Origin: Bacteroidales bacterium
GTDB lineage: Bacteria > Bacteroidota > Bacteroidia > Bacteroidales > F082
Assembly: GCA_020853175.1 (NCBI GenBank)
Contig: JADYZK010000200.1
Coordinates: forward strand, 1-19,871
Length of the DNA stretch: 19,871 nucleotides
Direction: 5' to 3'
Made by a program: the position numbers and the translations under genes. Below the pieces are notes generated by a model. The model was given only the letters and a program-made list of their open reading frames with translations, ran no database searches and was not told where the DNA came from. Position 1 is the first letter of the stretch. Every line of letters starts with the position of its first letter. Shown here one piece after another: positions 6,066 through 14,532 of the stretch.

Positions 6066-8737
6066 AACAAGAAAACAAAACAAGTATTCGATGTAGTTCC
6101 AAATTATTGCTTTTCATCATCCTGTTGATGGCTTTGCCGAGCCTCAACGCCCAGCAAAAAATAAAGCTCGATGCAGCTATGTTTTACAATTTCAGCACCA
6201 AAGGCGATGCGGGGCTATGGGTGGACGAACAAGCGCTGGCCAACGATCCTGCTGCCGGAAATGGCGGACAACCCACAACGGTTTTCTCCCCGGGCTGGGT
6301 GAACGCCGACATTTATTATCCGGCCTACGTGGTGCTCGATCTGGGCAGAACCTATTCCTTGAGTTCGTTGTGGCTTTTTGATACCAACGACAGTGATTCA
6401 TTGTTCATTTACACCGGAGATCCTTCATCGTGGGGCAATAAAAAATCCATTTTCCTCAATACATATAACACATGGCGTGAGGTAAGTCTGCAACAAACGA
6501 CACGTTTCTTACGTTTTGAAATCGTTGGCCCATCCACCCGCGTGGCCGAAATTGTATTGTATGGAACGCCTGTCGGAGCACCAGCACCATTGCCAATTGC
6601 CAACCCGCTCCCTAAACCTTTTATGCGCGATTTCTTTGGTGTAAATGGCTTTGTGAACGATCCTTACGACAAGCTTTCCTGCGTGGGCAACCTGCGCGAA
6701 TACCACAACTGGGGCTGGGACGAAGGCAACCTCGACACCACATATCCGGGCTATCCCAACAACCAATATGCGTGGAATCCAAGCTGGGTGAGCGGCCCGG
6801 GATGGGGATTTTATTTTGATGATTTTTATACCGATCTTCGCTCCAATGGCATCACCGTAAGTCCCGATTTGCAAGGCGCGGCACATTACATCACCGGTTT
6901 TGTGGATTCCCTGCTTCAGCATAAACCGCTAAGTGCCGGCGAAAACCCACTGTTGGCATCATCCTATATCGAACATGCTGATTATATGTTTCAATTTGCC
7001 GCTCGTTATGGAAAGACTGCGGTTCCTGTCGGTCAACTCAAGCTGAAAAGTGACCAGCAACCCAAAACCGGTACTTCGTTGGTGCGCTACCTCGAAAACT
7101 GGAACGAACCCGACAAATGGTGGTTCACACGTGGCGGCTATTTTCGCCCCGATGAGTTTGCCACCTTTTGCAGTGCTGATTACGATGGGCACGAAGGAGC
7201 TTTAGGCCCAGGCAAAGGCATGAAAACTGCCGATCCAAACATCAAAATGGTGATGGCCGGATTGGCAAGTCTTAACCTTGAATATGTGCGTTGCATGAAG
7301 CTATGGAGCGACTTTAACCGCACGAAAGGCTTTCCTGCCGATGTACTGAACTTTCACCATTATTCGGAAAATGGTTCGCACGGCATCAGTCCTGAAGCCG
7401 ATAGCTTGAAACTAAAACTATCACGTTTGGTGCAATACCGCGATAAGTACCTGCCGGGCAAAGAAATTTGGCTTTCAGAATTTGGCTATGACACCCAGCC
7501 CGAAAGCGTGCAAGCAGCCGTAGCCATTGACACCAATGATATTTACGAGGTTCAGGGCCAGTGGATTTTGCGTTCGTTTCTCGAGGCTGCTGCTTCGGGT
7601 ATTGATAAGGCGTTTCTTTTTATGTTGCGCGATGCCAATGCACTCGATCCTAACAAATACAACAGCTGCGGGCTTACCAATGAGTTGTGGTATGGCCATC
7701 AACCTAAAAAATCGTGGTTTTATGTCAATACCATGAACCAACAATTGAGAAATACGCGCTTTGAACGCGAGGTGAACAGTGGCAATCCAACAGTTAGTGT
7801 GTATCAATTTAATTCGCAAAATGCTGATACAACGGTATATGCAGTTTGGTGTCGCACTTCATCCAACGCCATTATCAATAATTTTGAATTGAATGTTGGA
7901 GCTGCCATCCAAGTGAAAATGACTTTACCCGTCAATCAAAAGCCCAACGGAAATGCATCCAACCTCACCGTACAATCGGGTAAGGTGAGTTGTAGGGTAA
8001 CCGAGCGTCCGGTTTTTATTCAAGTCATCAACCCGTCAAAATCCAGCTTGAGAGGACAATTACGGTTTTTCAATGAAAGTGGAAGTGCTTTGCCGGAGGC
8101 CGCACAGAATTTTTGCATTCAGTTGTTTAACGCTTCCAACGAGGCCGTTTCAATGGTGGTGAACCCGTTGATTGAAAACAATCTTCCTGTTTACAACTTC
8201 GAAAATGTTAGTCCAAACCAACAGCTTAAAATCAGACTTTGGGAAGAAAGCAATGATGGTTTGTTGGGCAACACTTGGCTGTGGAACAACTGGAGCGGCA
8301 TCACAGCAGCCGATGCCCTCATTCTCAACTACCTCACGGTGCTCAGTCCAGTGGTGCAACAACTTGCCTGGATGAGCGATGTGAACCAGTTGAGTCCTTT
8401 TTTATTTCGGGTTGCCGACGTGAACAACAGCTCCGGTTTGAGTGCCGTTGATGCCTTGATCCTTGTGATGCGTTCTGTTGGCATACAATCGGTGAATCCA
8501 TTTCCCGGAGGAAGACATAATTTTTGTTTGGCCGGAAACTTTGATCCTGAATTGCAAGCCCATGTTTTTCCCAACTCACCGGAATTTATTTTTGACGAGC
8601 AAGGTATTTTCGCAGCAAACAGTCCTGATGAAACTGTCTTTTATGAAGCGCATCTGCCGTTGCTAAGTCCCGGAGATCATGTTTTTAATGTGTATTTTGT
8701 TGCCACAGGAAATGTGAATCTCTCGGTTGGTTTGTAA
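6062..8737 (+). CDS. Secreted glycoside hydrolase (clan GH-A-like) with discoidin-like and dockerin-like domains
   Basis: An 891-residue exported protein. Residues 1-33 look like a signal peptide (core KLLLFIILLMALPSLNA). About 35-180 is a beta-rich domain resembling a discoidin/F5-8C-type carbohydrate-binding module (YVVLDLGRTYSLSSLWLFD). About 190-560 is a TIM-barrel-like catalytic region: WNEPDKWW with Glu349 as likely acid/base and WLSEFGYDT with Glu473 as likely nucleophile, the clan GH-A arrangement. I cannot assign a family or substrate; GH39/GH5-like is only a guess. Near the end, DVNNSSGLSAVDALILVM (Asp786, Asn788, Ser790, Asp797) is a dockerin-type calcium loop, preceded by a degenerate partner (WNNWSGITAADALIL, about 741-755). 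No type IX secretion tail is evident. The start at 6062 is preferred to an in-frame ATG at 6020, which lies inside the upstream YqaE-like gene and only adds residues before the signal peptide. Confidence 0.8.
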   Translation: MKQENKTSIRCSSKLLLFIILLMALPSLNAQQKIKLDAAMFYNFSTKGDAGLWVDEQALANDPAAGNGGQPTTVFSPGWVNADIYYPAYVVLDLGRTYSLSSLWLFDTNDSDSLFIYTGDPSSWGNKKSIFLNTYNTWREVSLQQTTRFLRFEIVGPSTRVAEIVLYGTPVGAPAPLPIANPLPKPFMRDFFGVNGFVNDPYDKLSCVGNLREYHNWGWDEGNLDTTYPGYPNNQYAWNPSWVSGPGWGFYFDDFYTDLRSNGITVSPDLQGAAHYITGFVDSLLQHKPLSAGENPLLASSYIEHADYMFQFAARYGKTAVPVGQLKLKSDQQPKTGTSLVRYLENWNEPDKWWFTRGGYFRPDEFATFCSADYDGHEGALGPGKGMKTADPNIKMVMAGLASLNLEYVRCMKLWSDFNRTKGFPADVLNFHHYSENGSHGISPEADSLKLKLSRLVQYRDKYLPGKEIWLSEFGYDTQPESVQAAVAIDTNDIYEVQGQWILRSFLEAAASGIDKAFLFMLRDANALDPNKYNSCGLTNELWYGHQPKKSWFYVNTMNQQLRNTRFEREVNSGNPTVSVYQFNSQNADTTVYAVWCRTSSNAIINNFELNVGAAIQVKMTLPVNQKPNGNASNLTVQSGKVSCRVTERPVFIQVINPSKSSLRGQLRFFNESGSALPEAAQNFCIQLFNASNEAVSMVVNPLIENNLPVYNFENVSPNQQLKIRLWEESNDGLLGNTWLWNNWSGITAADALILNYLTVLSPVVQQLAWMSDVNQLSPFLFRVADVNNSSGLSAVDALILVMRSVGIQSVNPFPGGRHNFCLAGNFDPELQAHVFPNSPEFIFDEQGIFAANSPDETVFYEAHLPLLSPGDHVFNVYFVATGNVNLSVGL

Positions 8738-8764
8738 CAGATCGTAACGTAATCTACAACAAGT

Positions 8765-8806
8765 GAATAGGTTAGTTCATTTTAGGGTTGTTGACCTATC
8801 CTTTTC
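8765..8806 (+). terminator. Possible terminator after the glycoside hydrolase
   Basis: GAATAGGTTA (8765-8774) can pair with TTGACCTATCC (8791-8801) through about nine bases, with one G-U pair and one mismatch, around a loop of about 16 bases, followed by TTTT. It lies 28 bases past the stop. The stem is imperfect and the loop large. Confidence 0.35.
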
Positions 8807-8902
8807 CGGGTTCGAAAAACACAGGTCACCATGCCTTCAAATAATTTCTGAAACAGCCAAAAAGAAAAAACCTTAATTTAGTCCGTTCAAAAGAACTCAA
8901 AA

Positions 8903-10996
8903 ATGAAAAAGATCCTTTTACCCCTTGCAATTGTTGCTGCTTTGTTGCTTCATTCGTGCAAAACAGACACTGACAAAGGTTCGGCCACAGCCACTGTTAT
9001 CGGACCCAAAACCATCACCCCCACCTCAGATCGAATGACCCCCGAATTGCTCTGGAGCATGGGTCGTTTGGGTGAAGTTGAATGTTCACCTGATGGACAA
9101 ACCCTTCTGTTTTCTATCACCTATTATGATGTAGCCGAAAACAAAGGCAACTCCGAGCTTTACACCATGAAAACTGATGGCTCTGATTTTAAACGCATCA
9201 CCACAACAGCCGGTGGTGAATACAACCCACGTTGGCGGCCCGATGGCAAAAAAATTGGTTTCATGTCGGCAGAAAGTGGCAGCATGCAACTCTGGGAAAT
9301 GGATGTTGATGGCAGCAACCGCAGCCTTATGAGTGAAATCGCCGATGGCATTGGCGGATTTTCCTATTCACCCGACCAAAAGCATATCCTGCTGTTGGCA
9401 GATGTTGAAAAAAAGGCTTTGGTGAAAGAACGCTACCCTGACCTTCCGCTCACCACTGGACGTATCAACAACGACCTGATGTATCGCCATTGGGACCATT
9501 GGGTGGATGCCTTTACACATATTTTTGTTGCCGAATACAGCGGCAAAAGCATCAGCGAAGCTAAGGACATTATGGAAGGCGAGCAGTGGGGTGCGCCATT
9601 GCAGCCTTTTGGAGGTATGGAACAAATCACCTGGAGCCCCGACAGTAAGAGCATTGTCTATACCAGCAGAAAAAAAACAGGAAAAGATTATGCTTTGTCA
9701 ACCAATTCCGACTTGTACCAATATTTTCTTGAAACAGGCAAAACAAAAAACCTCACCAGTGGGATGATGGGCTATGATATGAACCCGGTTTTTTCGGCTG
9801 ACGGACGATCATTGGCATGGGAAAGTATGGAGCGCGACGGCTATGAAGCCGACAAGATTCGACTTTTTACCCTCGACTTTGAATCAGGAGAAAAATATTA
9901 CCTCACCGAAAAATTCGATCAAAATGTGGGTAGTTTAGCCTGGTCGGCTGATGGTTCAAAAATTTATTTTACCAGCAACTGGCATGCCCTCGACCAAATT
10001 TACTCCATTGAAACCGCCACCAATACCATTCGGCAAATTACCGATGGCGTGCACAGTTACAACAGCGTGATGGTTGCTAAAAACAGCCTTGTCGGAGCAC
10101 GTATGTCCATGTCAAGCCCTGTTGAATTGTTTGCAATAGAAGAAGAATCAGGGGTTCAAAAACAAATCACAAGGATCAACAGCGAGCTGCTCAACCAACT
10201 TGAAATGGGAAAAGTGGAAGAACGTTGGATTCCGACAACCGATGGAAAACAAATGCTGGTGTGGGTGATCTATCCTCCGCATTTTGACCCCAAAAAGCGC
10301 TATCCTGCTTTGCTTTATTGCCAAGGCGGTCCACAAAGTACTGTGGCCCAATTCTGGTCGTACCGTTGGAATTTCCAGATGATGGCTGCCAACGATTACA
10401 TCATTGTAGCGCCCAACAGACGCGGCTTGCCAGGCTTTGGACAAGAATGGTTAGAGCAAATCAGCGGTGATTATGGCGGACAAAACATGAAGGATTACTT
10501 GAGTGCTATTGATGCCGTTTCAAAAGAATACTATGTAAATAGCGAAAAGCTGGGCGCAGTGGGTGCTTCTTACGGCGGCTTTTCTGTTTATTGGTTGGCC
10601 GGAAACCACGAAAAACGCTTCAAAGCTTTCATTGCACATGATGGTATGTTTAACTTAGAGCAACAATATCTGGAAACCGAAGAAATGTGGTTTGCCAATT
10701 GGGATCTCGGAGGACCTTTCTGGGACAGCAACAACAAAACTGCCCAATGGTCTTACCAAAACTCACCCCACCGTTTCGTGCAAAACTGGGACACTCCCCT
10801 ACTGGTCATCCACAGCGAGTTAGACTATCGCATCGTGGCCTCACAAGGAATGGCAGCCTATAATGCGGCGATACTTAGAGACATTCCCGCCGAATACCTT
10901 TACTTTCCCAACGAAAACCACTGGGTGCTGAAACCCCAAAACGGCATCCTCTGGCAACGGACGTTCTTTAACTGGCTTGATCATTGGTTGAAATAA
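8903..10996 (+). CDS. S9 family lipoprotein peptidase, dipeptidyl peptidase 5-like
   Basis: A 697-residue serine peptidase of the prolyl oligopeptidase clan. The N-terminus MKKILLPLAIVAALLLHSC ends in a lipobox with Cys19, so it is probably a lipid-anchored envelope protein. About 40-400 form a beta-propeller of PD40-type repeats (CSPDGQTLLFS, WRPDGKKIGFMS, WSPDSKSIVY, WSADGSKIYF). About 440-697 is the alpha/beta-hydrolase domain with Ser556 (GASYGGFS), Asp641 (HSELDYRI) and His673 (NENHWVL). The S-D-H spacings of 85 and 32 match, as I recall, those of Porphyromonas DPP5, which releases dipeptides with hydrophobic or Ala P1 residues; acylaminoacyl peptidase is the alternative. It would supply peptides for amino-acid fermentation. 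A strong terminator follows about 40 bp downstream; upstream is a one-mismatch -7 box (TAATTTAG, 8874-8881). Confidence 0.92.
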   Translation: MKKILLPLAIVAALLLHSCKTDTDKGSATATVIGPKTITPTSDRMTPELLWSMGRLGEVECSPDGQTLLFSITYYDVAENKGNSELYTMKTDGSDFKRITTTAGGEYNPRWRPDGKKIGFMSAESGSMQLWEMDVDGSNRSLMSEIADGIGGFSYSPDQKHILLLADVEKKALVKERYPDLPLTTGRINNDLMYRHWDHWVDAFTHIFVAEYSGKSISEAKDIMEGEQWGAPLQPFGGMEQITWSPDSKSIVYTSRKKTGKDYALSTNSDLYQYFLETGKTKNLTSGMMGYDMNPVFSADGRSLAWESMERDGYEADKIRLFTLDFESGEKYYLTEKFDQNVGSLAWSADGSKIYFTSNWHALDQIYSIETATNTIRQITDGVHSYNSVMVAKNSLVGARMSMSSPVELFAIEEESGVQKQITRINSELLNQLEMGKVEERWIPTTDGKQMLVWVIYPPHFDPKKRYPALLYCQGGPQSTVAQFWSYRWNFQMMAANDYIIVAPNRRGLPGFGQEWLEQISGDYGGQNMKDYLSAIDAVSKEYYVNSEKLGAVGASYGGFSVYWLAGNHEKRFKAFIAHDGMFNLEQQYLETEEMWFANWDLGGPFWDSNNKTAQWSYQNSPHRFVQNWDTPLLVIHSELDYRIVASQGMAAYNAAILRDIPAEYLYFPNENHWVLKPQNGILWQRTFFNWLDHWLK

Positions 10997-11038
10997 AATT
11001 TGTGATGTTGGTTGTAAACCTTATAGTTTTATAAAAAG

Positions 11039-11067
11039 AAAACAGAACGAAAGTTCTGTTTTTTTTT
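11039..11067. terminator. Bidirectional rho-independent terminator
   Basis: AAAACAGAAC, GAAA tetraloop, GTTCTGTTTT, then more T. The perfect 10-bp stem has a T-run on the plus strand and a T-rich tail (TTTTCTTTTT) on the minus strand. It lies between the convergent S9 peptidase and fucosidase genes and probably ends both transcripts. Confidence 0.88.
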
Positions 11068-11134
11068 GGTTTTTTGTTATAGCACTCCAAGTTTTTGGCC
11101 TTCAAAATCGACTCAACAACTCATTCAACGCTTG

Positions 11135-12469
11135 TCAATTGCTTTCAATAGCCTTCACCTCATCGGAAAACAAATCCACTTCGCCCTCGAGCAAAACAGC
11201 AATGACTGTCACCTCTGCATCTTGCACTTCTTTTGGAAGATCAATGTATAAAAGTCCGGGAACAGGACTCCAGTATTGCTTACCAACGATTTGATAACTC
11301 AACTTTGTGCCATTGCCTACTACCCACACGCGGTTCACTTTGTTGTTCAAGCCTTTGATGAGCAACGGGCCGTTGGGCTGGTTGTCAACAAATAAATACA
11401 GAATGGTTTTGTCGGGTGAAAGTGCAGTGTATCCATTGAAATAATCCTTTGGAATTCCCGCCCGTGTGCCATAAATGGCTTCGGAATGGGTGTTGGTCCA
11501 ACGGCCCAATCCTTCCAAAATGTCCAATTGTTCATGCGGAATTGTGCCATCGGGTTGTGGTCCAATGCCCAGCAACAAATTACCTCCCATGCTGATGCAG
11601 TCCACAAAAATACGGATGACTTGATTTACCGATTTGTATTCCTTATCTAATGGCTGGTAGCCCCAGGAATTGTTCGTTGTCATGCACAATTCCCAATATT
11701 TATCCTTGGGTTGGGTGATGGGCACACCCTGTTCAGGAGTGGCATAATCGCCGTAGCCTTGCAAACGGGAGTTGATGATGGCCTGAGGATTTTTGTTGAG
11801 CAGCATGGCCCTGATTTCATTGGCTTTCCACTCTTCGGCGGTGTGCTCCCAATCGCCATCAAACCAATACAAATCTGGATTGAAACGACTTATTTCATTT
11901 AGTTGAGCGTTGTTAAAACGCATAAAATTTTTCCAACGCAAGCTGTCGTTCTCATAGCGTTTGTTTGCGCGGGTGAACTGTGGATAATCGGGATGCGACC
12001 AATCGAGCAAAGAGTAATACAATCCCAAATGAAGGCCTTCGTCGCGCATAGCTTTCACAAAAGGCTCAATCAGGTCGCGGCCGCCTTTGGTTTGTTTTAC
12101 CACATTCAAATCGCTTTGTTTTGTATCCCACAAAGCCACGCCATCATGGTGTTTGGTGGTGATGACCGCATATTTGGCACCGCTTTTTTTGATCCATTTC
12201 ACCCATTTTTGGGGATCATAATTTTTAGCGGTAAACCCCTCCAACTGCTTCATATAATCGTCATAGGAGATGTAACCGTTGAAAAACGACCATGATTCGT
12301 CAATACCGCCCACGCTGTAAATGCCCCAATGGATAAAAATTCCCAGCTTGGCATCTTGAAACCACGCCATTTTTTCTATTCGATCCTCCTTGTTTTCTTG
12401 TGTTTTTGCCGAAAAACCGATACAAAGCATAAGGACAAAAAGAAGCGTAAATCGTTTGAAAGCGCTCAT
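11135..12469 (-). CDS. Alpha-L-fucosidase, GH29 family, exported
   Basis: A 444-residue glycoside hydrolase releasing terminal alpha-L-fucose by a retaining mechanism. It has a signal peptide (FTLLFVLMLCIGFSAKTQ, cleavage near residue 23). Family motifs in order: WFQDAKLGIFIHWGIYS (36-52), TTKHHDGVALWD (104-115), GLYYSLLDW (149-157), and LYWFDGDWEH (200-209), where Asp204 is the likely nucleophile. SMGGNLLLGIGPQPDG is also typical. A short beta-sandwich domain follows the barrel. Length is normal for the family. The ATG lies three bases after the stop of the PNGase F-like gene, so the two are almost surely one operon; core or antennal fucose on released N-glycans is a reasonable substrate, by inference. 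The GH29 acid/base is poorly conserved and I do not assign it, nor the A/B subgroup. Confidence 0.95.
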   Translation of the reverse strand: MSAFKRFTLLFVLMLCIGFSAKTQENKEDRIEKMAWFQDAKLGIFIHWGIYSVGGIDESWSFFNGYISYDDYMKQLEGFTAKNYDPQKWVKWIKKSGAKYAVITTKHHDGVALWDTKQSDLNVVKQTKGGRDLIEPFVKAMRDEGLHLGLYYSLLDWSHPDYPQFTRANKRYENDSLRWKNFMRFNNAQLNEISRFNPDLYWFDGDWEHTAEEWKANEIRAMLLNKNPQAIINSRLQGYGDYATPEQGVPITQPKDKYWELCMTTNNSWGYQPLDKEYKSVNQVIRIFVDCISMGGNLLLGIGPQPDGTIPHEQLDILEGLGRWTNTHSEAIYGTRAGIPKDYFNGYTALSPDKTILYLFVDNQPNGPLLIKGLNNKVNRVWVVGNGTKLSYQIVGKQYWSPVPGLLYIDLPKEVQDAEVTVIAVLLEGEVDLFSDEVKAIESN

Positions 12470-12472
12470 AAC

Positions 12473-14149
12473 TTATTCTTTTTTGGTTGAAAGCGTGCCT
12501 GTGAGCACACCACTCACACTCCAATGATTGAAACTACTTCCTTCGTCATCTCCTTGATCTATAACTACTTGCAGCTGGTGTTTCCCGGGTTTTAAGTCAT
12601 GCAACGGAACAAAATAAGGCGGAGTAAGTGTTGCAGGACACCAGTTGGAGCGACTTAAATCGCTGGAGGACAATCCATTTTGAAAATTACCCGAAGCCGG
12701 ATTCGACATGCGGTAAGTGCCACAATCGGTTCGCCACGGGACAACACTAAACACCAATTTACCATCAATAAAAACCTGATTGAGTTTCGGGTTGAACTCA
12801 TCGCCGCCACCCCATCCGCCGTGGCCTGTTGAGGTGAAAAGAAGTTGCAAATCATTAATATTAGAAGGCAGTTCAAAGTCAACGTTTAAAGTATCGGTTT
12901 TAAAAAGACGACCGTAATTTTGTCCGGAAGCTTCAAGAATATTCAAGGTGTTAAACAAAGGTTCAATCCATTTTTCTGCCGGCACTTCCTCTTCCCAAGC
13001 CGGATAAAACTGCAAGTCGAGGCTCACTTGGTGGCCGCCTTTGTCGTAATTTCCAATAAAAACACCCAACCAAATTTCATCTTTGGTGTTGGGGATCAGC
13101 GAAGTGATTTCTTGCTTATAGACCACCGAATCCTGCCAGTTGTAGCTATTGATTTCACGCAGGTGATTGAAATGCGACACACCGAATGAAGTGAAAAATC
13201 GCATCAGCTCTACAGGAACTTCAAAGTTGGCAGTGCTGACAACACCTTGGTATTTTTGTCCGGATTTGTCCTCAAAAAACGGCATTACTTTCACGCCATT
13301 TTGAAAGGCATCCACAACCGATTGGACTTTTTTCTCTGCCACAGTAAAAAAGCTGCATGTTCTGTCATAGGCATCGCCTTTTGACCAATTGGTGAGGGTG
13401 GCAAAAACACTTGCTCCTTTTCGATTGATTTCGGGAAGTTTGATTTTCTTCAAGATGATTGTTCCGTTCGAGAGGCGATAAGTGATATCTGACAAACCAA
13501 ATTCCGGATTCACGATGCCATCCTCGAAGTTGACCACCTGCCGATTGAAGACCTGCACTGTTGTAAATCGCGATTTGATTTGCAGCTCTCGGGCACGGGC
13601 CTTGCTGATTGCTTGGGCTTTTTGGTAAGCATAAGCAGGCGTAGTGGCGTCGGGCAAAAGAGAGATTGAAATTGCAGTCCACGCCCGATTGCCATTGATT
13701 ACAATTTTCAATACCAGTCCATTATCGGGCAAATACGCTTTAATAGGACTTCCTTTGGCAACAGTTTCGGTGGTAAACCAAACTTCGATGGTGTTTGAAA
13801 AGGATGTATAAGTCACTTTCGAGCAGTCAAAACCCAAAATATTTTCCTTTTCATCAGTGGCTTTAGGGGTATCCAACGCATCAAAAGCTGTCACTGTTTT
13901 ATACAAAGTGTCATCAAAAAGCATGATGTCCACCACTTCCTTGCGGTTAAAGTCAATGAATTCGCCACTTCCGTTGGTATTGGATGACAAATAGGCGATG
14001 TTTCCAATCCATTTAAAACTCAAGGTTGCAGTTGAATCCACTTTTCCGTTGTTTGCCGTTTGGTAAACCATTTCAAAGGCTTGCTGGCTCCAGGCCAACA
14101 CGCTCCAACAGCTTACAATAACAATCAGTATCAGTTTTTTACGTTTCAT
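12473..14149 (-). CDS. PNGase F-like peptide-N-glycosidase with an extra N-terminal domain
   Basis: A 558-residue exported protein (signal peptide KKLILIVIVSCWSVLAWSQ). Residues about 25-160 form a separate domain like the Bacteroidota GLPGLI family (ILGFDCSKVTY, IEVWFTTE, LVLKIV). From about 185 on the two jelly-roll domains of PNGase F are recognisable by hand: AYDRTCSFF (Asp262, matching catalytic Asp60 of EWDRYANV), LMRFFTSFGV (like RFITPYWV), STGHGGWGGGDEF (Glu451, matching Glu206), and the cysteine pair PWRTDC...SNWCP. PNGase F hydrolyses the Asn-GlcNAc amide bond and frees intact N-glycans. The added N-terminal domain resembles the layout of type II PNGases. It is the first gene of a unit with the GH29 fucosidase three bases downstream; a TAAGTTTG promoter element lies about 135 bp upstream. 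The equivalent of PNGase F Glu118 is not obvious. Confidence 0.87.
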   Translation of the reverse strand: MKRKKLILIVIVSCWSVLAWSQQAFEMVYQTANNGKVDSTATLSFKWIGNIAYLSSNTNGSGEFIDFNRKEVVDIMLFDDTLYKTVTAFDALDTPKATDEKENILGFDCSKVTYTSFSNTIEVWFTTETVAKGSPIKAYLPDNGLVLKIVINGNRAWTAISISLLPDATTPAYAYQKAQAISKARARELQIKSRFTTVQVFNRQVVNFEDGIVNPEFGLSDITYRLSNGTIILKKIKLPEINRKGASVFATLTNWSKGDAYDRTCSFFTVAEKKVQSVVDAFQNGVKVMPFFEDKSGQKYQGVVSTANFEVPVELMRFFTSFGVSHFNHLREINSYNWQDSVVYKQEITSLIPNTKDEIWLGVFIGNYDKGGHQVSLDLQFYPAWEEEVPAEKWIEPLFNTLNILEASGQNYGRLFKTDTLNVDFELPSNINDLQLLFTSTGHGGWGGGDEFNPKLNQVFIDGKLVFSVVPWRTDCGTYRMSNPASGNFQNGLSSSDLSRSNWCPATLTPPYFVPLHDLKPGKHQLQVVIDQGDDEGSSFNHWSVSGVLTGTLSTKKE

Positions 14150-14284
14150 TTTTTATTTTTTTTGTGAAAGTCGTTGCTTTTTTTTCATCAGTTTCACTAC
14201 AGACAATCCTCACGGCAAAAACGTTTCCCGAACAGTGGCAATTGATTACCAAGGGCTGGAGTTTGATGCCTGAAAGTCATGCCA

Positions 14285-14315
14285 CAAACTTACTCACGTT
14301 TTTTGGAAACAACAA
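14285..14315 (-). promoter_or_regulatory. Candidate promoter of the PNGase-fucosidase operon
   Basis: On the minus strand TAAGTTTG (14292 to 14285) matches TAnnTTTG exactly, and TTGTTG (14315 to 14310) lies 17-20 bases upstream as a -33-like element. The leader to the ATG at 14149 would be about 130 bases. Confidence 0.45.
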
Positions 14316-14438
14316 TTCCAAGATAAATCTTATTTAAAATATCTGTCAATTCTCGAACAAAGGGCAACTTTGAGAAACAACTCTTCCCTATTAGCACGAA
14401 GAAATTTCGGCTTTAGACAAATAACAACAATGGCTTCT

Positions 14439-14446
14439 TATCTTTG
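14439..14446 (+). promoter_or_regulatory. Candidate -7 element upstream of the kinase-like gene
   Basis: TATCTTTG matches TAnnTTTG exactly. TTTAGAC (14412-14418) about 20 bases upstream is a weak -33 candidate. Transcription from here would give a leader of about 120 bases that contains the hairpin at 14497-14520. Confidence 0.42.
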
Positions 14447-14496
14447 TAGCGGCCATCGTCCAAAAAATAGTTGAAATATCGGTTGGTCGCCAACAA

Positions 14497-14532
14497 GGCA
14501 AATAATGTGTTTCATTTGCCGTTTTGTTTTTT
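14497..14532 (+). terminator. Terminator-like hairpin in the leader of the kinase-like gene
   Basis: GGCAAAT (14497-14503) and ATTTGCC (14514-14520) form a perfect 7-bp stem with a 10-base loop, followed by GTTTTGTTTTTT. This is terminator-shaped yet sits between a promoter-like box and the start codon. Just upstream, GTTGGTCGCCAAC (14482-14494) forms a separate 5-bp hairpin, and GCC (14489-14491) could instead pair with the GGC at 14497-14499, so alternative folds exist. An attenuator is possible but unproven. Confidence 0.4.

Noticed and set aside
6509-6922. 137-codon minus-strand frame within the glycoside hydrolase
   Set aside because: Antisense shadow of the catalytic region with no recognisable domain or upstream signal.
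8874-8881. TAATTTAG as the promoter of the S9 peptidase
   Set aside because: It differs from TAnnTTTG at one core base and has no clear -33 partner, so it is mentioned only in the gene entry.
11903-12295. 130-codon open frame on the plus strand
   Set aside because: Fully antisense to the well-supported fucosidase; no family resemblance.
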